Shown: positions 7,968-16,818 of the stretch, piece by piece
Numbering within the stretch: the first letter of the stretch is position 1
Layout of the letters: every line of letters starts with the position of its first letter
From: Streptomyces sp. HUAS ZL42
GTDB taxonomy: Bacteria > Actinomycetota > Actinomycetes > Streptomycetales > Streptomycetaceae
Direction: 5' to 3'
DNA length: 64,000 bases
Assembly: GCF_040782645.1 (NCBI RefSeq)
Contig: NZ_CP160403.1
Coordinates: forward strand, 1,550,001-1,614,000
Program-made: the position numbers and the translations under genes
Notes under the pieces: generated by a model
What the model was told of the DNA's origin: nothing
The model's input: only the letters and a program-made list of their open reading frames with translations
Database searches by the model: none

Positions 7968-9293
7968 GTGGTCCAGACCAGTTCGCCGGAGATTCGGGAA
8001 CCAGACGCCGAGCGCAGGACGACGGCCTCGGCTCCCTCCGCCCCCTCGGCCCCGTCGCCCCCCTCGGCCCCCGAATACTCGTCGTGGATCAGCCGGGACC
8101 GGTCCACCGACGCCGCGTCCGTGACGATGCGTCGGGAGGCGGCCGAACTCGTCGAGCGCGTGATGGCGCACTACCGCGACAACACGACGCACGAGGCGGA
8201 CGGCCAGTGGACGGAACCCGTGGCCAACTACCTCGACGCCGACCGCTGGCAGCGCGAGACGGACGCCGTACACCGCAGCGTCCCGTTGCCGCTCGCCATG
8301 TCCTGCGAGCTTCCCGGACCGAACACCTACAAGGCGATCGACGTGCTCGGCATCCCGGTGCTGATCACCCGCGACCGGCAGGGCGCCGTGCACGCGATGA
8401 TCAACGCCTGCCGGCACCGGGGGGCCAAGCTCCTCGAACCCGGCTGCGGAGTGTCGAGGCGGCTGACCTGCCCATACCACTCCTGGTCGTACGATCTGGC
8501 CGGGGAGCTGCGGGGGGTGTACGCCGAGAAGACCTTCGGCGAGGTTCCGCGCGAAGGCCGCAGCCTCGTCAGGCTCCCGGCCGGGGAGCGCGCGGGGATC
8601 GTCTTCGTCTCGCTGGACCCGGCGGCCGAGCCCGACCTGGACGACTGGCTGGGCGATCTGCAGCCCCTGCTGGAAGGCCTCCGGCTCGCGGAGTGCCACC
8701 ACTACTCCACCAACGAGCTGACCAGTCCCAACTGGAAGGTCACGCTCGACGGGTATCTGGAGACGTACCACTTCGCCTCGCTGCACCCGAAGACGGTGTT
8801 CGAGACGAACCTCTCGAACATGATGGCGCATGACACCTGGGGTCCCCACCAGCGCATCGCACCGGCCCTGCGACCCATCGCGCAGGCGGTCGACCTGCCC
8901 CCGGACCAGCGCGACCCCGGGGACTGCGTCGGGCCCATCTACTGGCTCTTCCCGGGCCTGGCGATCGCCGGCGGCTGGCGCCAGAAGATCGCCGTCTCCC
9001 TGGTGCTCCCCCGCACGGCGACCGAGTCGGTGACCCAGCAGATCATCCTGCTGCGTCAGCCGGCGGTCACCGAGGAGGAGCGCCGGGCCGCCGACCGGTT
9101 CGGCGCATGGTTCCACGAGGTGGTCCGCGACGAGGACTACGCGACCACCTACGGAGTCCAGCAGGGCCTGAAGGCCCTGAACGGGACCGACTTCGTCTTC
9201 GGACGCAACGAGCCCGGGCTCCAGCACTTCCACCGCACCATTCACCGACACCTGGACAGTGGCGCCGAAGCAGCCCCCAGAGCCGCCAGGTGA
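7968..9293 (+). CDS. Rieske non-heme iron oxygenase, alpha subunit
   Basis: A roughly 441-residue aromatic-ring-hydroxylating-type oxygenase. The Rieske cluster ligands are CRH and CPYH, 17 residues apart. The mononuclear iron site is in the DGYLETYHFASLH segment (H-x4-H). The first 35 residues are a low-complexity Ala/Pro/Ser stretch not expected in the family, coded by near-repeats of a CCC/TCG-rich unit. GTG 7968 has GAGG upstream; ATG 8126, after the low-complexity part, is an alternative start. The gene is followed after 29 bases by an SDR, as in dihydrodiol-type pathways. Electron partners are likely the ferredoxin at 13589 and the reductase at 27235. Confidence 0.88.
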   Translation: MVQTSSPEIREPDAERRTTASAPSAPSAPSPPSAPEYSSWISRDRSTDAASVTMRREAAELVERVMAHYRDNTTHEADGQWTEPVANYLDADRWQRETDAVHRSVPLPLAMSCELPGPNTYKAIDVLGIPVLITRDRQGAVHAMINACRHRGAKLLEPGCGVSRRLTCPYHSWSYDLAGELRGVYAEKTFGEVPREGRSLVRLPAGERAGIVFVSLDPAAEPDLDDWLGDLQPLLEGLRLAECHHYSTNELTSPNWKVTLDGYLETYHFASLHPKTVFETNLSNMMAHDTWGPHQRIAPALRPIAQAVDLPPDQRDPGDCVGPIYWLFPGLAIAGGWRQKIAVSLVLPRTATESVTQQIILLRQPAVTEEERRAADRFGAWFHEVVRDEDYATTYGVQQGLKALNGTDFVFGRNEPGLQHFHRTIHRHLDSGAEAAPRAAR

Positions 9294-9322
9294 GCAACCA
9301 ACAACACTTGCGGGAGAACACC

Positions 9323-10114
9323 ATGGTGGCTACGGGCAGCCTCGACGGACGTGTCGCGGTGATCACGGGCAGCACGCGCAGCATCGGCCGCGCCATCGCC
9401 GAGGCCTTCCTGGCCGACGGCGCCACGGTCGTCGTCAGCGGCCGCAGCGAGGTCAAGGGAAAGCAGGCCCTGGAGGAGATGGGCGCCGGGGACCGCGCCG
9501 TCTTCCACCCCTGCGACGCCAACAGCCAGGAGGACATCGAAGGCCTCGCCGACTTCGCCGCCGAGCGCTTCGGCCGGCTCGACATCTGGGTCAACAACGT
9601 CGGCGGCAGCTCCGGCTTCGCCCCGATCCACCAGCTCAGCGACGAGGCGTGGCACGACGCCCTCAGGCTGAACGTCAACGGCTACTTCTACGGCACCCGC
9701 CGGGCACTGCCGAAGATGCTGGAAGGCGGCTGGGGCCGCGTCATCAACATCTCCTCCGTCGAGGGCAAGCAGGCCAACAAACCGGGGATCAGCCACTACA
9801 TCACCAACAAGCACGCCATCCACGGGCTCACCAAGGCGACCGCCTTCGAGTACGGCACGCAGGGCATCACCTGCAACGCCATCTGTCCCGGCGCCGTCGA
9901 CACCGACCTGATGCGTGCCGCCGGGCCGGCCGCCGCCGAGGCCGAGGGCATCAGCTACGAGGAATGGCTCAGCCGCTTCGCCGAGCACGCCGCCACGAAG
10001 AAGATCACGACGGTGGAGCAGATCGCGGCCGTCGCCTCGCTGCTCGCGAGCGAGGCCGGGGCCGGTATCACCGGCGCGCTGATCAGCGTCGACGGCGGAA
10101 CGGCACAGTGGTAG
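9323..10114 (+). CDS. SDR family oxidoreductase
   Basis: A 263-residue classical SDR with TGSTRSIG (cofactor loop; the last Gly-rich position matches TGxxxxIG), NNVGG, serine in ISSVEG, the Tyr/Lys pair in YITNK, and the C-terminal SVDGGTAQW. ATG 9323 follows GGGAGAACACC. It sits between the Rieske oxygenase and the PEP-domain protein in one rightward operon, so oxidation of a Rieske product is the natural inference. Confidence 0.9.
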   Translation: MVATGSLDGRVAVITGSTRSIGRAIAEAFLADGATVVVSGRSEVKGKQALEEMGAGDRAVFHPCDANSQEDIEGLADFAAERFGRLDIWVNNVGGSSGFAPIHQLSDEAWHDALRLNVNGYFYGTRRALPKMLEGGWGRVINISSVEGKQANKPGISHYITNKHAIHGLTKATAFEYGTQGITCNAICPGAVDTDLMRAAGPAAAEAEGISYEEWLSRFAEHAATKKITTVEQIAAVASLLASEAGAGITGALISVDGGTAQW

Positions 10115-10145
10115 GCGCGGGTACGGACAGCGGGAGACCTCGGTC

Positions 10146-11882
10146 ATGAAGAGCTGGATCACGGACTGGCAGCGCAGTGAGCGGCTGCCGCACTACACCC
10201 GGGCCAACGCCGGCGAGACCCTGCCGGAACCCGCCAGCCCGCTGGGCTGGACCCTGGTCTGGGGGCGAGGCCTGCAGGGCTGGCGTCACGGCTTCGTCGG
10301 CTTCGGCATCTACCGCGAGGAGGAGGTGGCCGGCCCCCGGCCGCCGTTCGTCGGCATGTTCGGCGGCCACTTCTACCTCAACCTGTCCCACATGCGGCTG
10401 TTCGGCATCCGCATGGGCCAGACGGCGGACCAGATCGACACGGCCTTCGTCGGTCAGCGCTCCGACACGCCGGTGTACGTGGCGCACCCGGACGACCACG
10501 ACGAGGAACTGACCGCCAAGGCGGGCGCGACACTGCAGCGGATGCTCGGCCAGGCCGGCTTCCCCGAGGCCGACGCCGACCGGGAAAGGCTGCGCGCCCT
10601 GCGTCGCTCGCGACCCGACCTGACTCAGCTGTCCGATGCCGAACTGGTGGCGCACGCACGGTCGTTGCTGGACGAGGTGGAGACGACCTTCCAGCGGCAC
10701 GTCGAGTCGTCGCTGCCCGCGTCCGTCGGACCGGCGATCCTCGGCCCGCTGTGCGCGAGCGTGGACCGCCCCGGCTCCCTGCTCGACCTGATCGGCGGTC
10801 TCGGCGACGTCGACTCCGCCTCGCCCTCGACCGGGCTGTGGACGCTCTCCCGCCAGGTGGCGGCCTCGGCCGAGCTGAGCGCACTGTTCGACCGGGGTCC
10901 GGTGGCGGTGGAGCAGGCGCTCGACGGGGCGGCAGGGGACGTGAAGGCGTTCCGTGACTCCTTCGAGGAGTTCCTGGCGGAGTACGGCGACCGCGGCCCC
11001 AACGAGTGGGACATCCATGCGCTGTCCTGGGAGGCGGCACCCGTCCAGGCGCTGGCCCTGGTCGACCGGATCCGGCACAGTTCCGACGACGCCTCCCCGG
11101 CCGCCCGACGAACTCGGCTGGCCGAGGGGCGTGAGCGGACGGCGCGGGAGATCCGGACCATGCTGCCCGAGGACACGCAGCCCATGTTCGACGCCGGCAT
11201 GCACGCCGCGCAGGTGTGGATCCCGGCCCGCGAGCGCACCAAGGGGAACTGCGTCACCGCCGTCAACGAGATCCGCATGGCCGTACGGGAGCTCGGTCGC
11301 CGCGGCGTCGGGGCGGGGCTCTTCACTCGGCCCGAGGACGTGATGATGCTGCTGGACACCGAACTCGACGACTATGTCGCCGCCCCGGAGTCCTTCGGCC
11401 CCCTGATCGCGCGGCGGCTCGAGGAGTATGCGGGCCTGCACGAGCTGGAACCTCCGTTCTTCGTCGCCGACGACGCGCAGACCGAGATCGACAGCTGGCC
11501 GCGACGCGCCGAGGAGCGGACTCCGGCGGCCGTCGAGGGTGATGTGCTCGGTGGGGTGGGGGGCAGCCACGGCACGTACACCGGAAGGGTGCGGGTCGTC
11601 ACCGACCCGGCCTCGTGCGAGGCGCTGGAGCCCGGCGAGGTGCTGGTCGCGCCGATCACGGACGCGGCCTGGACCCCGCTGTTCCTGGTCGCCGGAGCGG
11701 CCGTCGTCGACGTGGGCGCGCTCAACAGCCACGCCGTGGTGGTCTGCCGTGAGCTGGGCATCCCGGCCGTGATCTCCGTCGAGGACGGGACGCGACGGCT
11801 CCGGGACGGCATGGTGATCACGGTCGACGGCACCGCGGGCACGGTCACCGTGGACGGTGTCCCCGCGCCGCTCGGCAGCTGA
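10146..11882 (+). CDS. PEP-utilising (phosphohistidine swivelling) domain protein without ATP-grasp domain
   Basis: A 578-residue protein whose C-terminal 90 residues are a PEP-synthase/PPDK-type swivelling domain with the phospho-accepting histidine in ALNSHAVVVCRELGIPAV. The first about 450 residues are helical and resemble the middle part of rifampicin-phosphotransferase-like or PEP-synthase-like proteins. No ATP-grasp nucleotide-binding domain is seen at the N-terminus and no separate one is encoded nearby. Phenylphosphate synthase splits the same domains over two subunits, so this may be one half of such an activating phosphotransferase. Last gene of the Rieske-SDR operon, followed by a strong terminator. 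The domain is certain, the role open. Confidence 0.8.
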   Translation: MKSWITDWQRSERLPHYTRANAGETLPEPASPLGWTLVWGRGLQGWRHGFVGFGIYREEEVAGPRPPFVGMFGGHFYLNLSHMRLFGIRMGQTADQIDTAFVGQRSDTPVYVAHPDDHDEELTAKAGATLQRMLGQAGFPEADADRERLRALRRSRPDLTQLSDAELVAHARSLLDEVETTFQRHVESSLPASVGPAILGPLCASVDRPGSLLDLIGGLGDVDSASPSTGLWTLSRQVAASAELSALFDRGPVAVEQALDGAAGDVKAFRDSFEEFLAEYGDRGPNEWDIHALSWEAAPVQALALVDRIRHSSDDASPAARRTRLAEGRERTAREIRTMLPEDTQPMFDAGMHAAQVWIPARERTKGNCVTAVNEIRMAVRELGRRGVGAGLFTRPEDVMMLLDTELDDYVAAPESFGPLIARRLEEYAGLHELEPPFFVADDAQTEIDSWPRRAEERTPAAVEGDVLGGVGGSHGTYTGRVRVVTDPASCEALEPGEVLVAPITDAAWTPLFLVAGAAVVDVGALNSHAVVVCRELGIPAVISVEDGTRRLRDGMVITVDGTAGTVTVDGVPAPLGS

Positions 11883-11887
11883 GAACG

Positions 11888-11933
11888 CCGCGGGCCCGTC
11901 GCCTCCTTCCGCACCGGGGCGACGGGCCCGCGG
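11888..11933 (+). terminator. Strong hairpin terminator
   Basis: A perfect 16-bp stem (11888-11903 with 11918-11933) around a 14-base loop, 6 bases after the stop of the PEP-domain gene. No T-run follows, as is common in Streptomyces. Confidence 0.85.
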
Positions 11934-11955
11934 GCATGACCATGAGAGGAAACCC

Positions 11956-12279
11956 GTGGCTCCCGTGACTGAGGAAATCATCGTCGCCGGCTGGATGGAC
12001 TACGAACCCGGCGACCGCGGCACGATGTTGGAGGCCCTCGTCGAGCTGGGCCGGCGGACCCGGGAGGAGGAACCCGGCTGCCTGGACTACGCCATGACCG
12101 CCGATCCCACCGACGAGCGACGTATCCGGGTGTACGAGCACTGGGCCTCCCGGCGGGCCCTCGACGAGCACTTCGCCACCCCGCACATCAAGGACTTCCG
12201 GGCGGCCGTGGCAGGGCTGACCCGGGTCGGGGTCTCCCTGACGGCCCACACCGTCGCGGAATCACGCCCCATGCGGTGA
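11956..12279 (+). CDS. Antibiotic-biosynthesis-monooxygenase (ABM) fold protein
   Basis: A 107-residue dimeric ferredoxin-like fold protein of the ABM/quinol monooxygenase type: IIVAGWMDYEPGDR, EEEPGCLDYAM, and YEHWASRRALDEHFATPH are the usual landmarks. Such proteins act as cofactor-free monooxygenases or as isomerase-like helpers. GTG 11956 has GAGAGGAAA just upstream; it lies behind a terminator, so it must have its own promoter or depend on read-through. The stop codon is inside the downstream bidirectional terminator. Confidence 0.85.
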   Translation: MAPVTEEIIVAGWMDYEPGDRGTMLEALVELGRRTREEEPGCLDYAMTADPTDERRIRVYEHWASRRALDEHFATPHIKDFRAAVAGLTRVGVSLTAHTVAESRPMR

Positions 12280-12310
12280 AGCGGCGCCCCCGCCGGGGGC
12301 GCCGCTTCAC
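12276..12310. terminator. Bidirectional hairpin terminator
   Basis: A perfect 16-bp stem (12276-12291 with 12295-12310) and a 3-base loop. It lies between the convergent ABM and MDR genes, and its left arm includes the ABM stop codon. Confidence 0.85.
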
Positions 12311-12329
12311 CGGGAGCCGTCCAGCCCGA

Positions 12330-13361
12330 TCAGGGGCAGTCGTCCAGCCGGACCAGCATCTTGCCGACGTTGCCGCCGCCGAGCAGGGACAGCAGCGCCC
12401 CCGCGGCGTTCTCCAGGCCGTCCACGACCGTCTCGCGGGCGGTGATCCGGCCCTCGGCGAGCCAGCCCGCGACCCGCTGCTCGAAATCCGGCCGCAGGTC
12501 GTCATGGTCGCGGACGATGAAGCCGCGCAGGGTCAGCCGCTTGAGGACCGCCTGGATCAACTGGTTGATGTCCGCGGGCCGTCGGTCGCCGCCGAACTGC
12601 GACATCATGCCGCACAGGGCGACCCGGCCACCGGTGCGCAGCGCGTGCAGCGCGGCGGCGAGGTGCTCACCGCCGACGTTGTCGAAGTACACGTCGACGC
12701 CGTCGGGGGCCAGCCGGGCCAGCGCGTCGCGCACCGGCTCGGCACGGTAGTCCGCGGCCGCGTCGTAGCCGAACTCCTTCACCAGCAGGGCGCACTTGTC
12801 CGGCCCTCCGGCGGTCCCGATGACGCGCTCCGCGCCCAGCAGGCCCGCGAACTGGCCGGCGGCGCTGCCGACGGCGCCGGCCGCCGCCGAAACCAGGACG
12901 GTGTCGCCCGGACGCAGCTCCGCGATCCGGGTCAGGCCCACGTACGCGGTGAACCCGGTCTGACCGAGCAGGCCCAGCCAGGTGGGCAGCGGGGCGAGTC
13001 GGGTGTCGATGCGGCCGGCGCCGTCGGTGTCCGCCACGTCGAGCACGGCCCGCTCCCGCCAGCCGAGCTGATGGCGTACGTACGTGCCCGGCGGCACCTG
13101 GGCACACCGGCTCTCCTCCACGACGCCGAGGGCACGGCCGTCGAGCGGCGAGCCCGGGGTGAAGTTGTGTGTGTAGTGCTTTTCGGTGCTCTCCAGACGT
13201 CCGCGCATGGACGGGTCGACGCTCATGTAGAGGTTGCGCACGAGCAGCTGCCCCTCCCCCAGGGGCGGCAGCGGGCGTTCCTCGACGGCGAAGTCACCGG
13301 GGAGCGGTTCTCCGTCGGGTCGGCGCACCAGACAGACCACCCGGGTGGTACGGGGCGTCAC
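12330..13361 (-). CDS. Zinc-independent NADP-dependent MDR oxidoreductase (CurA/leukotriene-B4-dehydrogenase type)
   Basis: A 343-residue medium-chain reductase. It shows MSVDPSMRGRL near the N-terminus, the nucleotide-binding loop AAAGAVGSAAGQ, and FDNVGGEHL, all typical of NADPH-dependent double-bond or enone reductases without zinc. GTG 13361 follows GAGGAG. It is 4 bases after a small unknown gene and ends the leftward operon Rieske-ferredoxin-unknown-MDR, suggesting reduction of an unsaturated intermediate. Confidence 0.9.
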   Translation of the reverse strand: MTPRTTRVVCLVRRPDGEPLPGDFAVEERPLPPLGEGQLLVRNLYMSVDPSMRGRLESTEKHYTHNFTPGSPLDGRALGVVEESRCAQVPPGTYVRHQLGWRERAVLDVADTDGAGRIDTRLAPLPTWLGLLGQTGFTAYVGLTRIAELRPGDTVLVSAAAGAVGSAAGQFAGLLGAERVIGTAGGPDKCALLVKEFGYDAAADYRAEPVRDALARLAPDGVDVYFDNVGGEHLAAALHALRTGGRVALCGMMSQFGGDRRPADINQLIQAVLKRLTLRGFIVRDHDDLRPDFEQRVAGWLAEGRITARETVVDGLENAAGALLSLLGGGNVGKMLVRLDDCP

Positions 13362-13365
13362 GGGG

Positions 13366-13581
13366 TCACTCCTCCGGCTGCCGGCTGGTGCGGCGCCGGG
13401 CGAGGCGGCCGACCCAGCCGGCCATCTGGAGGTCGGCGTGGCGCAGTTCGCCCGACTGCCACCGGGCCTGGAAGTCGAAGACGCCCCGCGCCCCTGTCCT
13501 GGGGTCGGTCACCTCGACCAGGCCGTCCTCGGTGAGCCGGTACACATGCCCGGTCAGTGGGTGGATCACTTGCTTGGACAT
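13366..13581 (-). CDS. Small unknown protein in the Rieske operon
   Basis: 71 residues, soluble, beginning MSKQVIHPLTGHVYRL and ending in an Arg-rich tail. No domain recognised. It lies between the ferredoxin (7 bases) and the MDR gene (4 bases), so it is certainly part of the operon. The first 30 residues look like a short beta hairpin repeated around HVYRLTEDGLVEVTD. It may be an accessory subunit of the oxygenase; this is inference from position only. Confidence 0.7.
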   Translation of the reverse strand: MSKQVIHPLTGHVYRLTEDGLVEVTDPRTGARGVFDFQARWQSGELRHADLQMAGWVGRLARRRTSRQPEE

Positions 13582-13588
13582 GAGGGCC

Positions 13589-13903
13589 TCACTCCTGCAC
13601 TCGGCGGCGCACGCCGCTCTTGGTCACGGTCACCGGGCCCTCGACCAGGAGCCGGCAGGCGAGCCGGGTCGAGCCGTCCACCGGCCTGCGCAAGGACTCG
13701 ATGCCCTCGCGCTCCAACGGGCCCACGGGGGAACAGTTCTCGGCGCCCTCCTCGACCCGGACGAAGCAGGTGCGGCAGGTTCCCTTGCCGCCGCAGACGG
13801 TGGGCCAGCGGTAGCCGAGTCGCCGGGCGGCGGTGAACAGGTCCTCGCCGTCGAGGACTTCGAGCTCGACGCCGGAGGGTCTGACCGACACCCGGTGGGT
13901 CAC
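13589..13903 (-). CDS. 2Fe-2S ferredoxin
   Basis: About 104 residues with the plant-type cluster motif CGGKGTCRTC and a later cysteine (LACRL). It carries electrons to an oxygenase, most likely the Rieske protein encoded immediately upstream. GTG 13903 overlaps that gene's stop (GTGA); an ATG at 13915 is also in frame but has no ribosome site. The matching reductase is probably the flavoprotein at 27235-28203, 13 kb away. Confidence 0.9.
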   Translation of the reverse strand: MTHRVSVRPSGVELEVLDGEDLFTAARRLGYRWPTVCGGKGTCRTCFVRVEEGAENCSPVGPLEREGIESLRRPVDGSTRLACRLLVEGPVTVTKSGVRRRVQE

Positions 13904-15306
13904 TTGTCCATCCACTGGTCGAGGGTCCGGTTGAAGTGGCGGATGCGGCTCTCCTGGTAGTTGGCCAGGGTGATGCCCGGCTTGCGCATGGCCTTCAGAC
14001 CCTGTTGGACGTAGGGAAGGTTCTCGCAGTCCTGGTCGAAGACGGGTCCGAGCACGCCGAGTTCGGGGATGTCGGCGAAGAGCATGTCCTCGGGCACCCA
14101 GCGGATCTTCGCCGGAGGCGGCAGCTCGCCGGGCTGCTTCGGGGACGACATGAAGATGATCTCGGCGGTGCAGGAGTCGGGGTCGAGGCCGTTGGGACGG
14201 AACCGGTAGATGATGTTCGACTTGGCGCCGCCCCAGGGGTTGAAATTGGGGAACAGCAAGTAGTTGATGGCGTCCAGCAGTTCGGTGTCGGGGGTCTTGG
14301 AGAAGTCCTGGTGCGTGGTGGCCGCCAGTTGCGCGCGCATCCGCTCGGCGAGGACCTGGCGGGCGGTGCCGCCGGGAGGGATCGCCGGCAGCTCGTCGCC
14401 CTCCTGCCTCACCAGGTCACGGCCCTGGGCGGCGGAGTAGAACGCGCGTGAGTCGTAGAAGGTCTCCAGGACGTCCTCCTCCGTGACGGAGTCCGCCACG
14501 TGCGGGCTGGGCGCGCCCTGGATGTTGATCATCCGGTTCCAGTTCGGCTGGTCCGCCATGACGTCGTACTGCGAGTTGGCGTCGGCGAGCCACGGCAGCA
14601 TCTGCGGGTGTGTGGCGATCACATGGAAGGACTCGATGAACGCGTCCTGGGCGATCTTCCAGTTGCAGGGCAGCACCTTGCCGATGTGCAGCGACTTGTA
14701 GCGGTTCTCCAGCGGCCAGATGTAGTAGTCGTCGAAGGTGCCGCGGTAGCTGTCGAAGGACTCGGCGTACGGGTCCATGTTGATGAAGACGAAGCCGCGC
14801 CAGGTGGCCACCTGGGCCTCGGGAAGTGCGAACTTCTCCGGGGTGACGTGCGGGAAGTCCCAGGCGCAGGGCGGGGTCCGCATCGTGCCGTCGAGGTTCC
14901 AGGCGAACCCGTGGAACGAGCAGCGGAACTCGCTGACGTTGCCGCCGACGGTGCGCAGTTTGCGTCCGCGGTGCAGGCAGACGTTGACGAAGGCGCGGAT
15001 CTCGTCGGGGGCCGTGCGCACGACGATGAGGGAGTCGTCGCCGATCTCGTACACCTCGTGGTCGCCGACCTCGGGAATCTCGCTCTCCAGGCAGGCGAAC
15101 TGCCAGACGCGCCGCCAGACCTGCCGCATCTCGCGTTCGGCCCACTCGCGGGAGGTGAAGCGGGCGGTGTCGATGTCCTCGCTGCCGAGGTGGTCGTTGC
15201 GCTCGAACCTCAGGGCGGGGGGAACGGGGCGGCTGTCCTGGTCGAGGTAGTCCTGGACGCTGGGCCCGGGGCACCGCGCAGTGGCCGGCTCCGACGTTTC
15301 GTCCAT
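13900..15306 (-). CDS. Rieske non-heme iron oxygenase, alpha subunit
   Basis: A 468-residue Rieske oxygenase. The cluster ligands are CLH and CSFH separated by 16 residues. The mononuclear iron site is in the FIESFHVIATH segment (H-x4-H), with the preceding conserved Asp in AQDAF. It is clearly diverged from the oxygenase at 7968-9293, so the two should act on different intermediates. Two adjacent ATGs (15309, 15306) follow GGAGGAG; 15306 has the better spacing. First gene of a leftward four-gene operon with an inverted repeat 28 bases upstream. Confidence 0.9.
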   Translation of the reverse strand: MDETSEPATARCPGPSVQDYLDQDSRPVPPALRFERNDHLGSEDIDTARFTSREWAEREMRQVWRRVWQFACLESEIPEVGDHEVYEIGDDSLIVVRTAPDEIRAFVNVCLHRGRKLRTVGGNVSEFRCSFHGFAWNLDGTMRTPPCAWDFPHVTPEKFALPEAQVATWRGFVFINMDPYAESFDSYRGTFDDYYIWPLENRYKSLHIGKVLPCNWKIAQDAFIESFHVIATHPQMLPWLADANSQYDVMADQPNWNRMINIQGAPSPHVADSVTEEDVLETFYDSRAFYSAAQGRDLVRQEGDELPAIPPGGTARQVLAERMRAQLAATTHQDFSKTPDTELLDAINYLLFPNFNPWGGAKSNIIYRFRPNGLDPDSCTAEIIFMSSPKQPGELPPPAKIRWVPEDMLFADIPELGVLGPVFDQDCENLPYVQQGLKAMRKPGITLANYQESRIRHFNRTLDQWMDK

Positions 15307-15333
15307 CATCTCTCCTCCGGCAGAAACTTTAGA

Positions 15334-15373
15334 GTGAGTGTAGTTACCAGTTGCGGCCGGTAGCAACACTCAC
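15334..15373. promoter_or_regulatory. Large inverted repeat, candidate operator for the Rieske-ferredoxin operon
   Basis: Arms GTGAGTGTAGTTACC (15334-15348) and GGTAGCAACACTCAC (15359-15373) match at 13 of 15 positions around a 10-base spacer. The location, 28 bases upstream of the oxygenase start, is right for repression. The GTTACC half resembles the GTTACTG core seen before three other leftward genes. Confidence 0.55.
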
Positions 15374-15675
15374 ACCGGTGAATGAACCCGTAGCTTCCGA
15401 GGTCACCGCGCGATTCACCCGTGATTCAGGAATTTCTTACGGCGGCCCCCTCCCCAAGCCCGCTGGGGCATGTCACACTCCGACCCACTTGAGACTGTAG
15501 TTCCTCATAAGTTTCTGCATTCCGGGACGATCTCTGCCCGTCCCGGTCCCAGCACCGCGGCGTTCCCGCCCGGGGCCACACAGAATCGATCAGCCTGACT
15601 GGAGCCGACCGCCGCGGACGCGGCAGCGACGCGGGTCGCGACAGTGCAGGCGTCACACCACGGGAGTGCTCAACG
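15374..15675. other. Intergenic region between the divergent Rieske operon and ABC importer
   Basis: About 300 bases without a convincing gene. It must hold the promoter of the ABC importer operon. TTGAGA at about 15489 is a possible -35 element, but no clear -10 follows at the right distance. No riboswitch or hairpin terminator was recognised. Confidence 0.4.
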
Positions 15676-16818
15676 ATGAGTTCCAGACCCCGTCGCGCGG
15701 TCCGCCGCGCCCTCACCGCGATCGTGCCCGCCACCTCCCTGCTCGCCCTCGCGGCGTGCGGCGCCGGTACCACTCCGGCCGCCGACCCGACGAGGGCGGC
15801 GGCGCCCGGCTCCCCCGGCCTGACGGCGGCCCGCACAGCCCTGGAGAAGTACTCCGAGCGCCCGGCCACGATCTCCGTGACCCAGCCCGTCGGCAAGGCG
15901 ATCCCCAGGGGCAAGAAGATCGACTTCATCCTCTGCGGCGTCCAGTCCTGCAAGGACCTCGCCGACTTCTTCACCGAGGCGGCCGAGGAACTGGGCTGGC
16001 AGGTGAAGCAGATCGCCACCCAGGGCACCCCGGAGTCCGTCCAGGCCGCCTACGAGCAGGCCGTACGTGACAAGCCGGACGCCGTCGTCGCCTCCGGCTT
16101 CCCGCGCGTCGTCTACGCCAAGCAGCTGGCCCGGCTCAAGGCAGCCGGCATCCCCGTCATCCAGTCGAACGCCGACGACGTGACGGGCGAGGGCGTCTCC
16201 CTGCTGAAGAACGGGCCGGACGACGTCGGCGTCCAGGGCGAGATGCTCGCTTCATGGGTGGTGTCGAACAGCGGCGCCAAGGCCGACACCGTCTACTTCG
16301 ATCTGCCCGCCTACACGATCCTGAAGCCCGTCAAGGACTCCTTCGCGGCCAAGTACGAGGAGTGGTGCGACGGTTGCGCGCTGGACCAGGTGGACGTGCC
16401 GATCACCGCGGTGGGCAAGGACATGCCGGACCGCGTGGTGTCGTACCTCCGGTCGCACCCGAAGGTGACCCATGTCGTCTTCTCCCTGGGCCTGCTCAAC
16501 GTGGGCGTGCCGGCCGCTCTGAAAACCGCCGGCATCACCGGCAGGCGCATCGTCGTCAACGTCGGTGACGCGCAGAACTACCAGTACATCCAGAGTGGTC
16601 TCACCGACGGCGCGATGGCGCTGAACTCCCACGAGACGGCCTGGCTCCAGGCCGACGCGCTCGCCCGGCACTTCACCGGCCAGTCCATGGCCGTGGACCA
16701 GAAGGCGGCGCTGCCCAACATGCTCGTCACCAAGGACAACCTGCCCTCGGCCGACGGCGACTTCCCGATCGTCGAGGACTATCAGAAGCAGTTCAAGGCG
16801 CTGTGGGGGCTGAGTTGA
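15676..16818 (+). CDS. Sugar-type ABC transporter substrate-binding lipoprotein
   Basis: A 380-residue periplasmic-binding protein of the RbsB-like family. It has a basic start, a hydrophobic segment and the lipobox LAAC (Cys28), so it is anchored outside the membrane. Residues about 76-370 show the two-domain fold (KIDFILCGVQSCKDL, DAVVASGFP, VIQSNADDV, VVNVGDAQN). It contains extra cysteines (CGVQSC, WCDGC) that could form disulfides. Followed directly by the ATPase and permease genes. The ligand is unknown, and the context suggests it need not be a simple sugar. Confidence 0.9.
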   Translation: MSSRPRRAVRRALTAIVPATSLLALAACGAGTTPAADPTRAAAPGSPGLTAARTALEKYSERPATISVTQPVGKAIPRGKKIDFILCGVQSCKDLADFFTEAAEELGWQVKQIATQGTPESVQAAYEQAVRDKPDAVVASGFPRVVYAKQLARLKAAGIPVIQSNADDVTGEGVSLLKNGPDDVGVQGEMLASWVVSNSGAKADTVYFDLPAYTILKPVKDSFAAKYEEWCDGCALDQVDVPITAVGKDMPDRVVSYLRSHPKVTHVVFSLGLLNVGVPAALKTAGITGRRIVVNVGDAQNYQYIQSGLTDGAMALNSHETAWLQADALARHFTGQSMAVDQKAALPNMLVTKDNLPSADGDFPIVEDYQKQFKALWGLS

